DNA from: a virus
DNA: 57,978 nt
Strand: one strand, 5' to 3'
IMG/VR virus record: IMGVR_UViG_3300025832_000009
Span: 1-57,978 of that record
Shown: piece by piece, positions 5,943-13,132 of the stretch
How positions within the stretch are numbered: the first letter of the stretch is position 1
How the letters are laid out: the number at the start of each line of letters is the position of its first letter
Made by a program: the position numbers and the translations under genes
The notes under the pieces: model-generated
The model's input: only the letters and a program-made list of their open reading frames with translations
Told to the model about the DNA's origin: nothing
Database searches by the model: none

Positions 5943-5962
5943 GTTGTGCAATAGTGTACAAC
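5943..5962. promoter_or_regulatory. Dyad ahead of first early gene
   Basis: GTTGTGCA (5943-5950) and TGTACAAC (5955-5962) pair over 8 bp with one G-T, around ATAG. It lies 38 nt upstream of the start at 6000 and could be an operator or an RNA hairpin. Confidence 0.35.
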
Positions 5963-5999
5963 ATTAACCGCCTTATATATAGGCACAAATTTATTTATC

Positions 6000-6437
6000 A
6001 TGACTACATTAAAAACGAATTCAGTACAAAAAACAGTTTCAACAGTTAACAAAGTAGCTACAAAAAAAGCTACTGAAAGAGTAACACCAAAGAAAAAAGC
6101 GGTAAAAAGTGAGGCTACACTATTAAAACAATCTGCCAACGATAATTGGAAAAACAATACACGCTCCATGAGTGCATTAGTGAGATATTGCAAAGGGGAC
6201 GGCAAACAAGATTTGCAAAAATTAATCGATGCAACAAACAAACGCAATAATACAAAGATACAATTTGGTCAAGTGGCAAATATTAAAACGATTGTAGACA
6301 ATGCAACTGAGCGCGAGTTATTCAAAAACGCAAACCCCGACAAAAGCAAGGGAGCAAAATTTATTAAGGGAGATAAAAAATCTTTATTTTCATTTTGGCT
6401 TGTTGTTCTTACAGTCGGACGTCTTGCAAAAAAATAA
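6000..6437 (+). CDS. Basic early protein, 145 aa
   Basis: The N-terminal third is a Lys/Thr/Ala-rich, probably disordered basic segment (KKATERVTPKKKAVKSEATL). The rest is a compact domain with WKNNTRSMSALVRYCKG and FGQVANIKTIVDNATE, ending with a hydrophobic stretch FSFWLVVLTVGRLAKK. It is the first gene of the rightward block and is followed by a hairpin and the large gene-free region. The basic tail suggests nucleic-acid binding. No family is recognised. Confidence 0.6.
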   Translation: MTTLKTNSVQKTVSTVNKVATKKATERVTPKKKAVKSEATLLKQSANDNWKNNTRSMSALVRYCKGDGKQDLQKLIDATNKRNNTKIQFGQVANIKTIVDNATERELFKNANPDKSKGAKFIKGDKKSLFSFWLVVLTVGRLAKK

Positions 6438-6451
6438 TAATACACCACCAA

Positions 6452-6477
6452 TATAGGGGGCTTCGACGCCCCTTATA
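6452..6477 (+). terminator. Strong hairpin after the first early gene
   Basis: TATAGGGGGC (6452-6461) pairs with GCCCCTTATA (6468-6477) over 10 bp including one G-T, around a TTCGAC loop. There is no long T-run, so it may be a terminator, a processing site or the 5' edge of the candidate RNA that follows. Confidence 0.5.
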
Positions 6478-6480
6478 TAA

Positions 6481-7060
6481 CTAAAATTACTCTTTGTTGT
6501 GAGCTTTATGCCACATTAACACATATTTTTATAGGTAAGCAAGACAATCGCTACGTATAAAAGTGCAAGGAAACGCTCATTGAAATATTGAATTAATAGT
6601 AACCTCTACAGGGGCTGAAAGTGTATGACTACGTACTACCATCTTTGGTATTTCATGCCGTTCCACTAGGTAAGTAAATACGCTACCACATTAGCAGAGA
6701 ACGAACAAACAAACAGCAAGACTTAAGAGCATCTATAATTCAAAATGAAACCACTATAAATAAAAAATCAATAGACGAGGTACGTGCCAGCAACACGTGT
6801 GTCCCTTGACAAGTGGGTTTATTAGTGTAGAGATTGGGTATCAAGGTACAAGCTACACATACTATGGGTAAGGCCTGGCGAGAGGGAGATTTATATATTT
6901 TGCAACTCCGCGCGGGAAACCAATAGTATACTGAAAAGAAAATATATAACGATAGAAAAGACGAGAGCGAAACCACAAGAGTGGTGGATAGAATACATAA
7001 AAGTAAAACTAACGGCATGAGGAGTGATCTTTGTGCCGTATCTATTTAAAACAAATATTA
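6481..7060 (+). ncRNA. Candidate large structured RNA, about 580 nt
   Basis: No convincing gene is seen between 6438 and 7079. Possible helices include 6623-6628/6653-6658 enclosing 6637-6641/6646-6650 (TCTT loop), 6782-6786/6794-6798, 6825-6830/6853-6858, 6859-6865/6923-6929 extended by GGT/ACC, 6972-6976/6981-6985 (AAGA loop) and 7012-7020/7031-7039. Base composition is more mixed than in the neighbours. Plus strand is inferred from flanking genes. I could not match it to tmRNA, RNase P, group I or II introns, or known giant phage RNAs. It could instead be a long leader or a decayed coding region. Confidence 0.4.
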
Positions 7061-7079
7061 ATTAAAAACAATTAAACAA

Positions 7080-7310
7080 ATGGGAAAACGAAAAAGAATA
7101 GTACGCATACAAGTGGGAGAACTCAATGCGTTAATTGAACAACAGAAGAACAAGTTTGAAAGATCAAAGAGTATGTATGCAGAGGTCGTGCAAGACATCA
7201 TGAAAGAAAATGATTGCTCCTGGACCGAGGCTAAACAGATATACAAGTTCAAGAAAGTAAGCCAAGGCATCAAGAGAGAGATAGATTTATTAAATTGTTC
7301 ACACCCATAG
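7080..7310 (+). CDS. Early protein, 76 aa
   Basis: The product is basic and helical (RKRIVRIQVGELNALIEQQK, then WTEAKQIYKFKKVSQGIKRE). Its start follows an A-rich leader. The last residues, NCSHP, are encoded by a copy of the 15-bp repeat TTGTTCACACCCATA, which also forms the end of the 230-aa gene at 8691. Function unknown. Confidence 0.65.
   Translation: MGKRKRIVRIQVGELNALIEQQKNKFERSKSMYAEVVQDIMKENDCSWTEAKQIYKFKKVSQGIKREIDLLNCSHP
7295..7309 (+). repeat. Early-region repeat, copy 1
   Basis: TTGTTCACACCCATA is repeated exactly at 9368-9382 and 11732-11746, with a variant at 16219-16233. Here it overlaps the end of the 76-aa gene and lies 4 nt before the next ATG. Confidence 0.7.
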
Positions 7311-7312
7311 AT

Positions 7313-7396
7313 ATGAAAGAATTAGAAATAGTAATAGCAAAAGTAAAATCATTATCAAACATTTTAAACATAGAGATATGGAACATAGAATTGTAA
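7313..7396 (+). CDS. Tiny early ORF, 27 aa
   Basis: It encodes MKELEIVIAKVKSLSNILNI followed by EIWNIEL. It starts 3 nt after the previous stop and overlaps the next start by 19 bp. It may be real or only carry the leader of the next gene. Confidence 0.35.
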   Translation: MKELEIVIAKVKSLSNILNIEIWNIEL

Positions 7397-7548
7397 ACGG
7401 ACTACATATAGTAGATAGAGATGGACACATAAGTGTGTACACAGAACAAGAGTACAGAGACCTAGAGATACAAAACTCATGGTGGAATAGAGTAAAGGAA
7501 ACACTAACTAGTTTAGGTGCAGGTGCATCGTGGGCAATTAAACATTAA
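7378..7548 (+). CDS. Early protein, 56 aa
   Basis: The product begins MEHRIVNGLHIVDRDGHISV and continues YTEQEYRDLEIQNSWWNRVK. A beta-hairpin followed by a helix is likely. It ends 4 nt before the membrane-protein start. No family recognised. Confidence 0.55.
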   Translation: MEHRIVNGLHIVDRDGHISVYTEQEYRDLEIQNSWWNRVKETLTSLGAGASWAIKH

Positions 7549-7552
7549 ACAG

Positions 7553-7726
7553 ATGAAAACAACAAACGTATTGTACGCAACACTAGTAATACTATTAAGT
7601 ATATGGTGCTTCTTAATATGGGAGGGTACACCTAGATTTACGATAGAGCAGATAATATATGTCCAGGCACTATGCCTAGCAAATATATTCGCATTAATAA
7701 TAACACTTAAAAGAGAGCAGGCATGA
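7553..7726 (+). CDS. Two-helix membrane protein, 57 aa
   Basis: Two hydrophobic segments are visible: VLYATLVILLSIWCFLIW and ALCLANIFALIITL, with a short loop and a charged C-terminus (KREQA). The ATG at 7553 was chosen over an in-frame start at 7517 because the latter would overlap the upstream gene. The stop overlaps the next start as ATGA. Host-envelope targeting is possible; function unknown. Confidence 0.6.
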   Translation: MKTTNVLYATLVILLSIWCFLIWEGTPRFTIEQIIYVQALCLANIFALIITLKREQA

Positions 7727-7881
7727 CAAAAGAGTTTGAAGACTGGCTTGTAAGCGACAATGTTTGTCGAGTTAGAGATAGCTCAGGCAAGTATTACGCA
7801 TCACAAGACGCACTATATCGCAATAGGTTGTACACAAAAGAGCAGGCATGGGAGTACTACAAAAAAGAATTTATTAACTAA
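7723..7881 (+). CDS. Early protein, 52 aa
   Basis: The product starts MTKEFEDWLVSDNVCRVRDS and ends with an aromatic, charged segment (TKEQAWEYYKKEFIN). It overlaps the preceding membrane-protein gene by 4 bp. Small acidic early protein of unknown role. Confidence 0.55.
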   Translation: MTKEFEDWLVSDNVCRVRDSSGKYYASQDALYRNRLYTKEQAWEYYKKEFIN

Positions 7882-7894
7882 TACAATTAGAATT

Positions 7895-8233
7895 ATGAAA
7901 AATTATTACAGAGAATTAAGACACAATCCACCAACGCTAGAGGTGGTAAAAAATCCAAAGAGAGTAACACTAAAAATGGTTGAGTGTATGTGCGACAATC
8001 GTTCAGAAATCAAGTTTATAAAGACAGAAGATTTTTGGAAGGTATGGTCAGTTCTTCCGAGTGGAATGGGCAACGCAATGAGCAACTATCAGTTCGGTTG
8101 TGGTGCAACTGGAGGTGGCTTTAAGGCTAGTGCTGACGACCTATGTTGGATGGCTGAAGAAGGCAATTGGGATGGCATCCTAAAGACCATTAATAGTGGA
8201 ACTGCCGTAATAGAAAAAGTAAGAAGTAATTAA
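7895..8233 (+). CDS. Early protein, 112 aa
   Basis: The start at 7895 (MKNYYRELRHNPPTLEVVKN) was chosen because the leader TAATACAATTAGAATT before it resembles the leaders of neighbouring genes, and a longer reading would overlap the 52-aa gene. The core has a Cys pair (MVECMCDN) and a Gly-rich stretch (GCGATGGGFKASADDLCWMA). Unknown function. Confidence 0.65.
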   Translation: MKNYYRELRHNPPTLEVVKNPKRVTLKMVECMCDNRSEIKFIKTEDFWKVWSVLPSGMGNAMSNYQFGCGATGGGFKASADDLCWMAEEGNWDGILKTINSGTAVIEKVRSN

Positions 8234-8303
8234 TAATATAGAGGGATAGCCGAAACCCTAAAGAGTAGGTTTAATTTAATTTATTAATTAATACAATAGA
8301 GTT

Positions 8304-8567
8304 ATGAGAGAATACTTTAAGAAAGAAGTGACTAGCACTAAGGATGCTGAGTTATTCATTGACCAACTAGCAGCGGATGATTTGTTATATCATCCCGAAA
8401 CATATGCTAAAGAAGTGGTGGACATGAGGTACGGCAAGAGATTGTTTACTGATGAAGAAGCCATTGAGTTAGACATACGAATGGATGAATGCTACTACTA
8501 CATGGACGACCCGTGTGCGTACATACTAGACAATTTTGTTAACGATGAATCAGAGCTAATATGTTAA
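8304..8567 (+). CDS. Acidic early protein, 87 aa
   Basis: The product is strongly acidic and aromatic (FTDEEAIELDIRMDECYYYM, then DPCAYILDNFVND). Its leader AATTAATACAATAGAGTT matches neighbouring starts. It overlaps the next small ORF by 7 bp. Acidic early phage proteins are often inhibitors or DNA mimics, but nothing specific shows that here. Confidence 0.6.
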   Translation: MREYFKKEVTSTKDAELFIDQLAADDLLYHPETYAKEVVDMRYGKRLFTDEEAIELDIRMDECYYYMDDPCAYILDNFVNDESELIC

Positions 8568-8674
8568 GTACTTGTTGTGACGCTGAAGCGAGCTATTTAA
8601 GTGATGATATATGTGGTGCATGTAAAGATCACTCTGACTTCTATGATGAAGACGAAGAAGAATTTATTAACTAA
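8561..8674 (+). CDS. Zinc-ribbon-like microprotein, 37 aa
   Basis: Two Cys pairs, STCC near the start and CGAC at residues 18-21, are spaced like a zinc ribbon. The tail is acidic (DEDEEEFIN). It overlaps the preceding gene and precedes the 230-aa gene by 16 bp. Metal binding is inferred. Confidence 0.45.
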   Translation: MLSTCCDAEASYLSDDICGACKDHSDFYDEDEEEFIN

Positions 8675-8690
8675 CTAATATAATTAAACT

Positions 8691-9383
8691 ATGGAAACAA
8701 AACAATTAGTGTACAAGATGCTAACAGAGAACACGGGTAAACACTTCTTAGATAGTGGTGGTACTGATGGGAGAATGTGGCAGAGAAACCAACGTAAAAC
8801 AATGCAGGACTTTGAGGATGAAGATGAGGAGTCTTATGTATTTGACTATAGGTATGGAGATATAGAGAGGACTGTATCTGTGTTTCACTTCCTAACTAAC
8901 AACCTAGAGATAGATGATATCTGTGAGGAGTTTAACAGACTACAAGATGAGAATGACAATTGGGATGCGGTGTGTAATCTATACGGTGTATCTACAGAGG
9001 CATATGAAATGCTAGACGAGTTACATGATATAGAGATAGAGAGTACATGGAACACGTACAACGGAGACTCTGACCTATCGCAGATATTGCAGGGTAGTAA
9101 CCTTATTATTGATGGGGAGTATTACCATATCATACAGATACATAATGGTGCAGATGCTAGGGGAGGGTACACGCATGCCAGGATGTTCAAGGGTGGTGAC
9201 CATTGTGATGGCATGATACACGAATACCTTTGGGAGTATAAGGATAGATGTGAGATACAAGACGATATAGATCAGGGGTATCTAACTGATATAAAAGATA
9301 TCGATGACGAATCTATTACATATACAAGTAAAGAAATATTAAAACGTTGTGAAGAACTTAAATCAGATTGTTCACACCCATAA
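8691..9383 (+). CDS. Conserved early phage protein, 230 aa
   Basis: The N-terminus carries MLTENTGKHFLDSGGTDGRM followed by WQRNQRKT. The string TGxHFLDSGGxxGRxWQRNQ is a well-conserved signature of an uncharacterised family found in many unrelated phages. The rest is acidic, with a D/E-rich segment after residue 40 and a Gly/His region (HNGADARGGYTHARMF). Its last codons come from a copy of the 15-bp early repeat, giving a DCSHP end. Function unknown. Confidence 0.75.
   Translation: METKQLVYKMLTENTGKHFLDSGGTDGRMWQRNQRKTMQDFEDEDEESYVFDYRYGDIERTVSVFHFLTNNLEIDDICEEFNRLQDENDNWDAVCNLYGVSTEAYEMLDELHDIEIESTWNTYNGDSDLSQILQGSNLIIDGEYYHIIQIHNGADARGGYTHARMFKGGDHCDGMIHEYLWEYKDRCEIQDDIDQGYLTDIKDIDDESITYTSKEILKRCEELKSDCSHP
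9368..9382 (+). repeat. Early-region repeat, copy 2
   Basis: Exact copy of TTGTTCACACCCATA overlapping the stop of the 230-aa gene and 12 nt before the start at 9395. Confidence 0.7.
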
Positions 9384-9394
9384 TAACAAAAACT

Positions 9395-9604
9395 ATGAGT
9401 AGAGATAAACACATTTGGGAAGGCTGGACTGTAGGAGATTTTATCGATGAGATAGAACCTACGTTTAACATGAAGCTAAGGGTTATACAACACCCTTGGC
9501 TTTCTGAGTCAGCATTAAAAGAGTGGGTTGCATCAGAGCAACCTTACTATAAAAAACATATACCTGAAGTATATGAATATTTTCTAACTAAAATTAAATT
9601 TTAA
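9395..9604 (+). CDS. Conserved early phage protein, 69 aa
   Basis: The start at 9395 gives MSRDKHIWEGWTVGDFIDEI, and the C-terminus has YYKKHIPEVYEYF. The WEGWTVGDFI ... QPYYKKHIPEV pattern is shared by a small uncharacterised phage family. The longer in-frame start at 9368 lies inside the repeat and the preceding gene. Function unknown. Confidence 0.7.
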   Translation: MSRDKHIWEGWTVGDFIDEIEPTFNMKLRVIQHPWLSESALKEWVASEQPYYKKHIPEVYEYFLTKIKF

Positions 9605-9606
9605 CT

Positions 9607-9849
9607 ATGAAATCAGAAGATCAAAAACACGGGTACAGATTTGAGAAAATCTTAAAAGGAAAGAAGGTAGATTCATGTAGGTACATGACTAAAGAAGAGG
9701 CAGACGACTTCGGTTGGTACAAGAGGCCACTATGTATAATATTCACAGATGGAACATACCTCGTATTACAATCAGATGATGAGGGTAATGATGGAGGCGC
9801 TGGGTTTATTGGAGGAGGTAAAGAAGACCACACAATCTATACGATATGA
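9607..9849 (+). CDS. Conserved early phage protein, 80 aa
   Basis: The core is CIIFTDGTYLVLQSDDEGND followed by a Gly-rich loop GGAGFIGGG. The strand-turn pattern TDGTYLVLQSDxEGNDGGA recurs in small phage proteins. It is 2 bp after the previous gene and its stop overlaps the next ATG. Function unknown. Confidence 0.7.
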   Translation: MKSEDQKHGYRFEKILKGKKVDSCRYMTKEEADDFGWYKRPLCIIFTDGTYLVLQSDDEGNDGGAGFIGGGKEDHTIYTI

Positions 9850-9995
9850 GTAAGTTCATGATATACAATGCAGATGAAGTAACATTCATACTAGCGAGAA
9901 CCCTTGACGAAGCAAAGCAATGGGCAATAATGTATTGCGACCATTCTTATGAGATAATAGTAAGAGAAGTAAGTGATATTAAATATAAATACTAA
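9846..9995 (+). CDS. Early protein, 49 aa
   Basis: The product begins MSKFMIYNADEVTFILARTL and includes DEAKQWAIMYCDHSYEIIVR. It overlaps the previous gene by 4 bp (ATGA). A compact alpha/beta mini-domain is likely. Function unknown. Confidence 0.6.
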   Translation: MSKFMIYNADEVTFILARTLDEAKQWAIMYCDHSYEIIVREVSDIKYKY

Positions 9996-9999
9996 AACT

Positions 10000-10350
10000 A
10001 TGATACCAACACTAAGAATATTAACTAGGAAAACAAAATTAAGATTTGGAAAATGGAAAGATTATACTGTTCAAGAGCTACTTGACTTAAGAAGACAAAA
10101 AGAATTAATTTCTCCATATTATAAACTAACAACTATAAACTATACAGAAGACATACTCATTGAGTTAAAAATAACTAAAGATTACAGGATTGAAAAGCCT
10201 GGAACAGATAGAGAAATGTACTTTAAATTTATTAGTGAAAATGGCTACTATACAAAACATAAGCTTAAAGGAGGCGCGGATATAATGAAAATAAGAAGTA
10301 GGCCATTAAGCAAAGCACAATTAAAATCAATTAATCAATCAAATAAATAG
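10000..10350 (+). CDS. Conserved early phage protein, 116 aa
   Basis: The start at 10000 gives MIPTLRILTRKTKLRFGKWK. The pattern LTRKSxLxFGKxxDxTVQELLDL is typical of a small uncharacterised phage family. The remainder is basic. The earlier in-frame start at 9973 would lie inside the 49-aa gene. Function unknown. Confidence 0.7.
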   Translation: MIPTLRILTRKTKLRFGKWKDYTVQELLDLRRQKELISPYYKLTTINYTEDILIELKITKDYRIEKPGTDREMYFKFISENGYYTKHKLKGGADIMKIRSRPLSKAQLKSINQSNK

Positions 10351-10354
10351 AGTT

Positions 10355-10582
10355 ATGGAAAAAAACAAATCAGTTTACGTAGGAGAAACAAACAGCTTAC
10401 ACTGTTCAGATGGGGAGCTAGTAATACATCATGGAGATGTGGGTAACGAGCAGGTCCTTGTAATAAACGTGGAAGAGTTATACAAAGACCTTCCGTTTAT
10501 CATTGAGCAAGTATGTAAGGAACAAAAGAAGATGCAAGAGATGTATCTAAAAATGATTAAAGAATCACTTAATAAACTATAA
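10355..10582 (+). CDS. Early protein, 75 aa
   Basis: A beta-rich N-terminal half (SVYVGETNSLHCSDGELVIH) precedes a helical half (FIIEQVCKEQKKMQEMYLKM). It follows the usual A/T-rich leader with 4 bp spacing. No family recognised. Confidence 0.6.
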   Translation: MEKNKSVYVGETNSLHCSDGELVIHHGDVGNEQVLVINVEELYKDLPFIIEQVCKEQKKMQEMYLKMIKESLNKL

Positions 10583-10584
10583 CT

Positions 10585-10779
10585 ATGGGAAACATGAGCT
10601 ACTGTCGATTTGAAAATACTGTGCGTGATATGCGAGACTGCATAGACGCTATAGAGTCAGGCGACACCGATGAATTAAACGAATATGAGTTAGAAGCATT
10701 AGAACAATTTCTATCTTTAGCCGATGAAATAAAGTATAACGAACATGAAATAAAATCAATATTAATTAGATACCAATAA
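10585..10779 (+). CDS. Conserved early phage protein, 64 aa
   Basis: The opening MGNMSYCRFENTVRDMRDCI is a recurring signature of a small phage/plasmid family. The rest is an acidic helical segment (LNEYELEALEQFLSLADEIK). It lies 2 bp from each neighbour. Function unknown. Confidence 0.7.
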   Translation: MGNMSYCRFENTVRDMRDCIDAIESGDTDELNEYELEALEQFLSLADEIKYNEHEIKSILIRYQ

Positions 10780-10781
10780 CT

Positions 10782-11051
10782 ATGGGAGCAACAAGTATAC
10801 ATTACGATGCAAGTAAGAAACATTACAAATCAGCAAGAGAAGCCTACCAATCTTTGAGAGAAGAGGCACAGTATGAGTACGGACACGATATGTACAGCGG
10901 TACAATTGCCACGTGTTCATTGGAGGGTAAGATATCCGAGCCTAAAGATGACGATTCCTATGAGGAGGCATTGGATAATATAGACAAGAGAGAGTGCAAG
11001 TATTATGAGACAGACACACACTATGTATTTATTGGGTGGGCTGCATGTTAA
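10782..11051 (+). CDS. Early protein, 89 aa
   Basis: The product begins MGATSIHYDASKKHYKSARE and contains YGHDMYSGTIATC, a stretch shared with uncharacterised phage proteins starting MGA. It ends THYVFIGWAAC. It is spaced 2 bp from the upstream gene. Function unknown. Confidence 0.65.
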   Translation: MGATSIHYDASKKHYKSAREAYQSLREEAQYEYGHDMYSGTIATCSLEGKISEPKDDDSYEEALDNIDKRECKYYETDTHYVFIGWAAC

Positions 11052-11079
11052 TCAATTAATTAATTTAAATCTAAATCAA

Positions 11080-11727
11080 ATGCCAAATCACGTTTACGCA
11101 CAGATAACTGTGTCAGAGAAGTATAGTAAGAAGTTAGAAGAGATAGCTAAGGTGGGGCTATGTAGATACTACAAGCCCATGCCTGATGAGCTAATCAACA
11201 CATCAAGTCCTGCTAGGATTGTAACCCAATCAGAGTATGACAAGCAGATGGAGAAGAACAAGACAGATAAGTTCAAGCACTATCCATTGACCATAGACAG
11301 GCAAAAGATGTTGCTTGATAAATATGATGCAGATAATTGGTATGACTGGGCTTATGTAAATTGGGGGACAAAGTGGGGGTGTTATGACAATGAGTACGAT
11401 GATGGGACATACAGATTTACCTCAGCATGGGGGCCTATTGATAGTAGCATCATCTTAGAGTTTTTAGTTAAAGACATACCAACTTTCAGTTATTATTATG
11501 AAGAGGAACAAGGTTGGGGTGCAGAGTTTGAGTTTGAAAACGGAGAAGAAACTAGTGGGTTTGAATGGGACTTACCTGATTGGGATTCCACAGATCACGA
11601 TGATATATACTTCCTTGAAAATGATTACCAGAATAGTATAGGTAATTACAAAAAGGGGTACTATGGATGGGGTAGCCTAGATGAATATCTTGGAGACACG
11701 CTAGAAGAAGCTATAAAAGAATTATAA
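11080..11727 (+). CDS. YubB/DUF1281-like protein, 215 aa
   Basis: The start at 11080 gives MPNHVYAQITVSEKYSKKLE. The pattern MPNxxxxxLTV at the N-terminus and WVNWGTKWGCYD in the centre, then FTSAWGPI, is that of the YubB/Api92 ferredoxin-like fold family (DUF1281), widespread on plasmids and phages with no known activity. A longer in-frame start at 11005 would overlap the previous gene. It closes the small early gene cluster. Confidence 0.75.
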   Translation: MPNHVYAQITVSEKYSKKLEEIAKVGLCRYYKPMPDELINTSSPARIVTQSEYDKQMEKNKTDKFKHYPLTIDRQKMLLDKYDADNWYDWAYVNWGTKWGCYDNEYDDGTYRFTSAWGPIDSSIILEFLVKDIPTFSYYYEEEQGWGAEFEFENGEETSGFEWDLPDWDSTDHDDIYFLENDYQNSIGNYKKGYYGWGSLDEYLGDTLEEAIKEL

Positions 11728-11731
11728 TATA

Positions 11732-11746
11732 TTGTTCACACCCATA
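11732..11746 (+). repeat. Early-region repeat, copy 3
   Basis: Exact copy of TTGTTCACACCCATA, here 4 nt after the stop of the 215-aa gene. Its CACAC can pair with GTGTG just downstream (11747-11752). Confidence 0.7.
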
Positions 11747-11936
11747 AGTGTGTAAAAAATTAGACACGCCATAAATACAATCCTTAGTTGTCGCTAATGT
11801 AGGCCGTTGTAATGCTTAATCAGTTAAATTGAGAAGGCGTGTGGGCTTGATTAGTCCTTCATTACCTCATAAATTACAACAAGACTGACAGGACGGAAAG
11901 ACGCCCCTCCAAGGAGGTAACTTAAAATTAATAATA
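11747..11936 (+). ncRNA. Structured leader ahead of the methyltransferase operon
   Basis: This 190-nt gene-free stretch has several exact helices: ACACGCC 11764-11770 with GGCGTGT 11836-11842, GTTGTAAT 11806-11813 with ATTACAAC 11873-11880, and TAATCAG 11817-11823 with TTGATTA 11847-11853. The first two interleave, which implies a pseudoknot or alternative folds. It ends with CCTCCAAGGAGG close to the 52-aa start, so a rare AAGGAGGT site may be masked. A riboregulator is inferred. Confidence 0.45.
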
Positions 11937-12095
11937 ATGGTAAAAGACCAACTGTTTAAAGTAAAACTCTCTAACTCTAAAGATAGTATCCTGGTTAGGA
12001 CTAGGTATACATTTGACTTACAGGAGGCTAGGAGGTGGAAGAAAGAAGCGCCATATGGTGAGATTATTAACGCTCAAAACAATAAGATACAATGA
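11937..12095 (+). CDS. Small protein upstream of methyltransferase, 52 aa
   Basis: The product begins MVKDQLFKVKLSNSKDSILV and continues with a charged helix (YTFDLQEARRWKKEAPYGEI). It overlaps the methyltransferase start by 4 bp (ATGA), so the two are probably co-translated. Function unknown. Confidence 0.6.
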   Translation: MVKDQLFKVKLSNSKDSILVRTRYTFDLQEARRWKKEAPYGEIINAQNNKIQ

Positions 12096-13132
12096 ATGTA
12101 CTATCATTATTCGATGGCATGTCCTGTGGACAGATAGCCCTCAACAATCTAGGCATTAAAGTAGACAACTACTTTGCCTCTGAGATTGACAAGTATGCTA
12201 TACAAATAGCTAAGAAGAACTACCCTAACATGGTTCATGTTGGAGACGTTACCAAGCTAAGTTACTCTGATTATAGAGGCTGTTTGGTAAGAGAAAAGGA
12301 ATCAAAGTATATAGTTGACATTCCTAACTCAAAACGTATTGACCTTATTATGGGTGGCAGTCCATGCCAGGGGTTTAGTAGGGCAGGCAAGGGACTTGAC
12401 TTTGAAGACCCTAGAAGTAAGCTGTTCTTTGAGTTTGTTAGACTCATAAAAGAATGCAAGCCAAAGTATTTCTTATTGGAGAATGTCAAGATGAACAGCG
12501 ACAGCAGAGATATAATATCTAATTACTTAGGTGTGCAACCTATTTACATAGACTCAGCAGTATTATCTGCACAAACTAGAAAGAGATACTATTGGACTAA
12601 TATACCTTATCTTCTTGATCCTGTTGACCAACGCATAAAACTAAAAGATATCATTCAAACAGAAGGAGAGCTTAAAGGCTCTAAGGTTGATGAGAGGATG
12701 GTAACTAATAAGGGTAAAGCCTATTGCTTAACAGCTAGGTATGCAGGTGCTACTTGGTGGAATAGTATAGAGAGAAGCCAACGCACTATGATAAGGATAG
12801 AAGATAAGGTTTGTTTTCCCGAAGCCACTAAGAAAGGTTATGTTGCAGCAGGTATTGGTGAGGGGATTGACATACAGTATCCTACTAGCACTACTAGAAG
12901 AGGTAGGTTGTTAAAAGATAAAGCCCACTGTCTTCAATCAGCAGAGACGAGTCAGGGAATTATAAATGAGAAATATAATTGGAGGAAGCTCACACCAATA
13001 GAGTGTGAGAGACTGCAAACAGTGCCAGATAATTATACTGAGGGTGTGTCTAATGCACAAAGGTATAAGATGATTGGTAATGGTTGGACAGTCAAAGTAA
13101 TCGAGTATATACTTAAAAACATAAAGATATGA
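12092..13132 (+). CDS. C5-cytosine DNA methyltransferase, 346 aa
   Basis: The enzyme transfers a methyl group from S-adenosylmethionine to C5 of cytosine in DNA. Motif I is LFDGMSCGQIAL (residues 6-17), motif IV with the catalytic Cys is GGSPCQGFSRAGKG (about 88-101), motif VI is LLENVKM, motif VIII is QTRKRYYWTN, and motifs IX-X appear as RKLTPIECERLQTVPDNYT and MIGNGWTVKV. All key residues are present and the length is normal. No cognate restriction enzyme is adjacent, so protection from host restriction or epigenetic control is more likely than a restriction system. It overlaps the genes on both sides by 4 bp. Confidence 0.95.
   Translation: MNVLSLFDGMSCGQIALNNLGIKVDNYFASEIDKYAIQIAKKNYPNMVHVGDVTKLSYSDYRGCLVREKESKYIVDIPNSKRIDLIMGGSPCQGFSRAGKGLDFEDPRSKLFFEFVRLIKECKPKYFLLENVKMNSDSRDIISNYLGVQPIYIDSAVLSAQTRKRYYWTNIPYLLDPVDQRIKLKDIIQTEGELKGSKVDERMVTNKGKAYCLTARYAGATWWNSIERSQRTMIRIEDKVCFPEATKKGYVAAGIGEGIDIQYPTSTTRRGRLLKDKAHCLQSAETSQGIINEKYNWRKLTPIECERLQTVPDNYTEGVSNAQRYKMIGNGWTVKVIEYILKNIKI

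Larger units (their letters stand above)
5433..5999. other. Divergent non-coding control region, possible origin
   Basis: This 567-bp gene-free stretch separates the minus-strand left genes from the plus-strand early block. It contains a plus-strand TATTTTTG box (5562-5569), a G-run (5551-5556), four 10-bp iterons (5616-5655), long A/T-rich tracts and a dyad at 5943-5962. Only trivial ORFs are present (for example 14 codons at 5700). Strand switch, iterons and A/T-rich DNA together suggest a regulatory or replication-origin role. Confidence 0.5.

Noticed and set aside
6451-6480. tmRNA-like start (GGGGGC ... TTCGAC)
   Set aside because: The strings are parts of one short hairpin. No tag-peptide frame, T-arm or CCA-type 3' end was found downstream.
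6740-7018. Minus-strand 92-codon open frame across the gene-free region
   Set aside because: Composition is hydrophobic and erratic, it opposes the early block, and it has no leader or neighbours on that strand; better explained as chance within the candidate RNA.
11881-11911. GACGGAAAGAC string resembling 23S rRNA domain V, and CTGACAG ... GAAA resembling a hammerhead core
   Set aside because: Only 11 nt match the rRNA and the surrounding helices do not. The hammerhead core order (CUGANGA) is not met, and no flanking stems of the right kind are seen.
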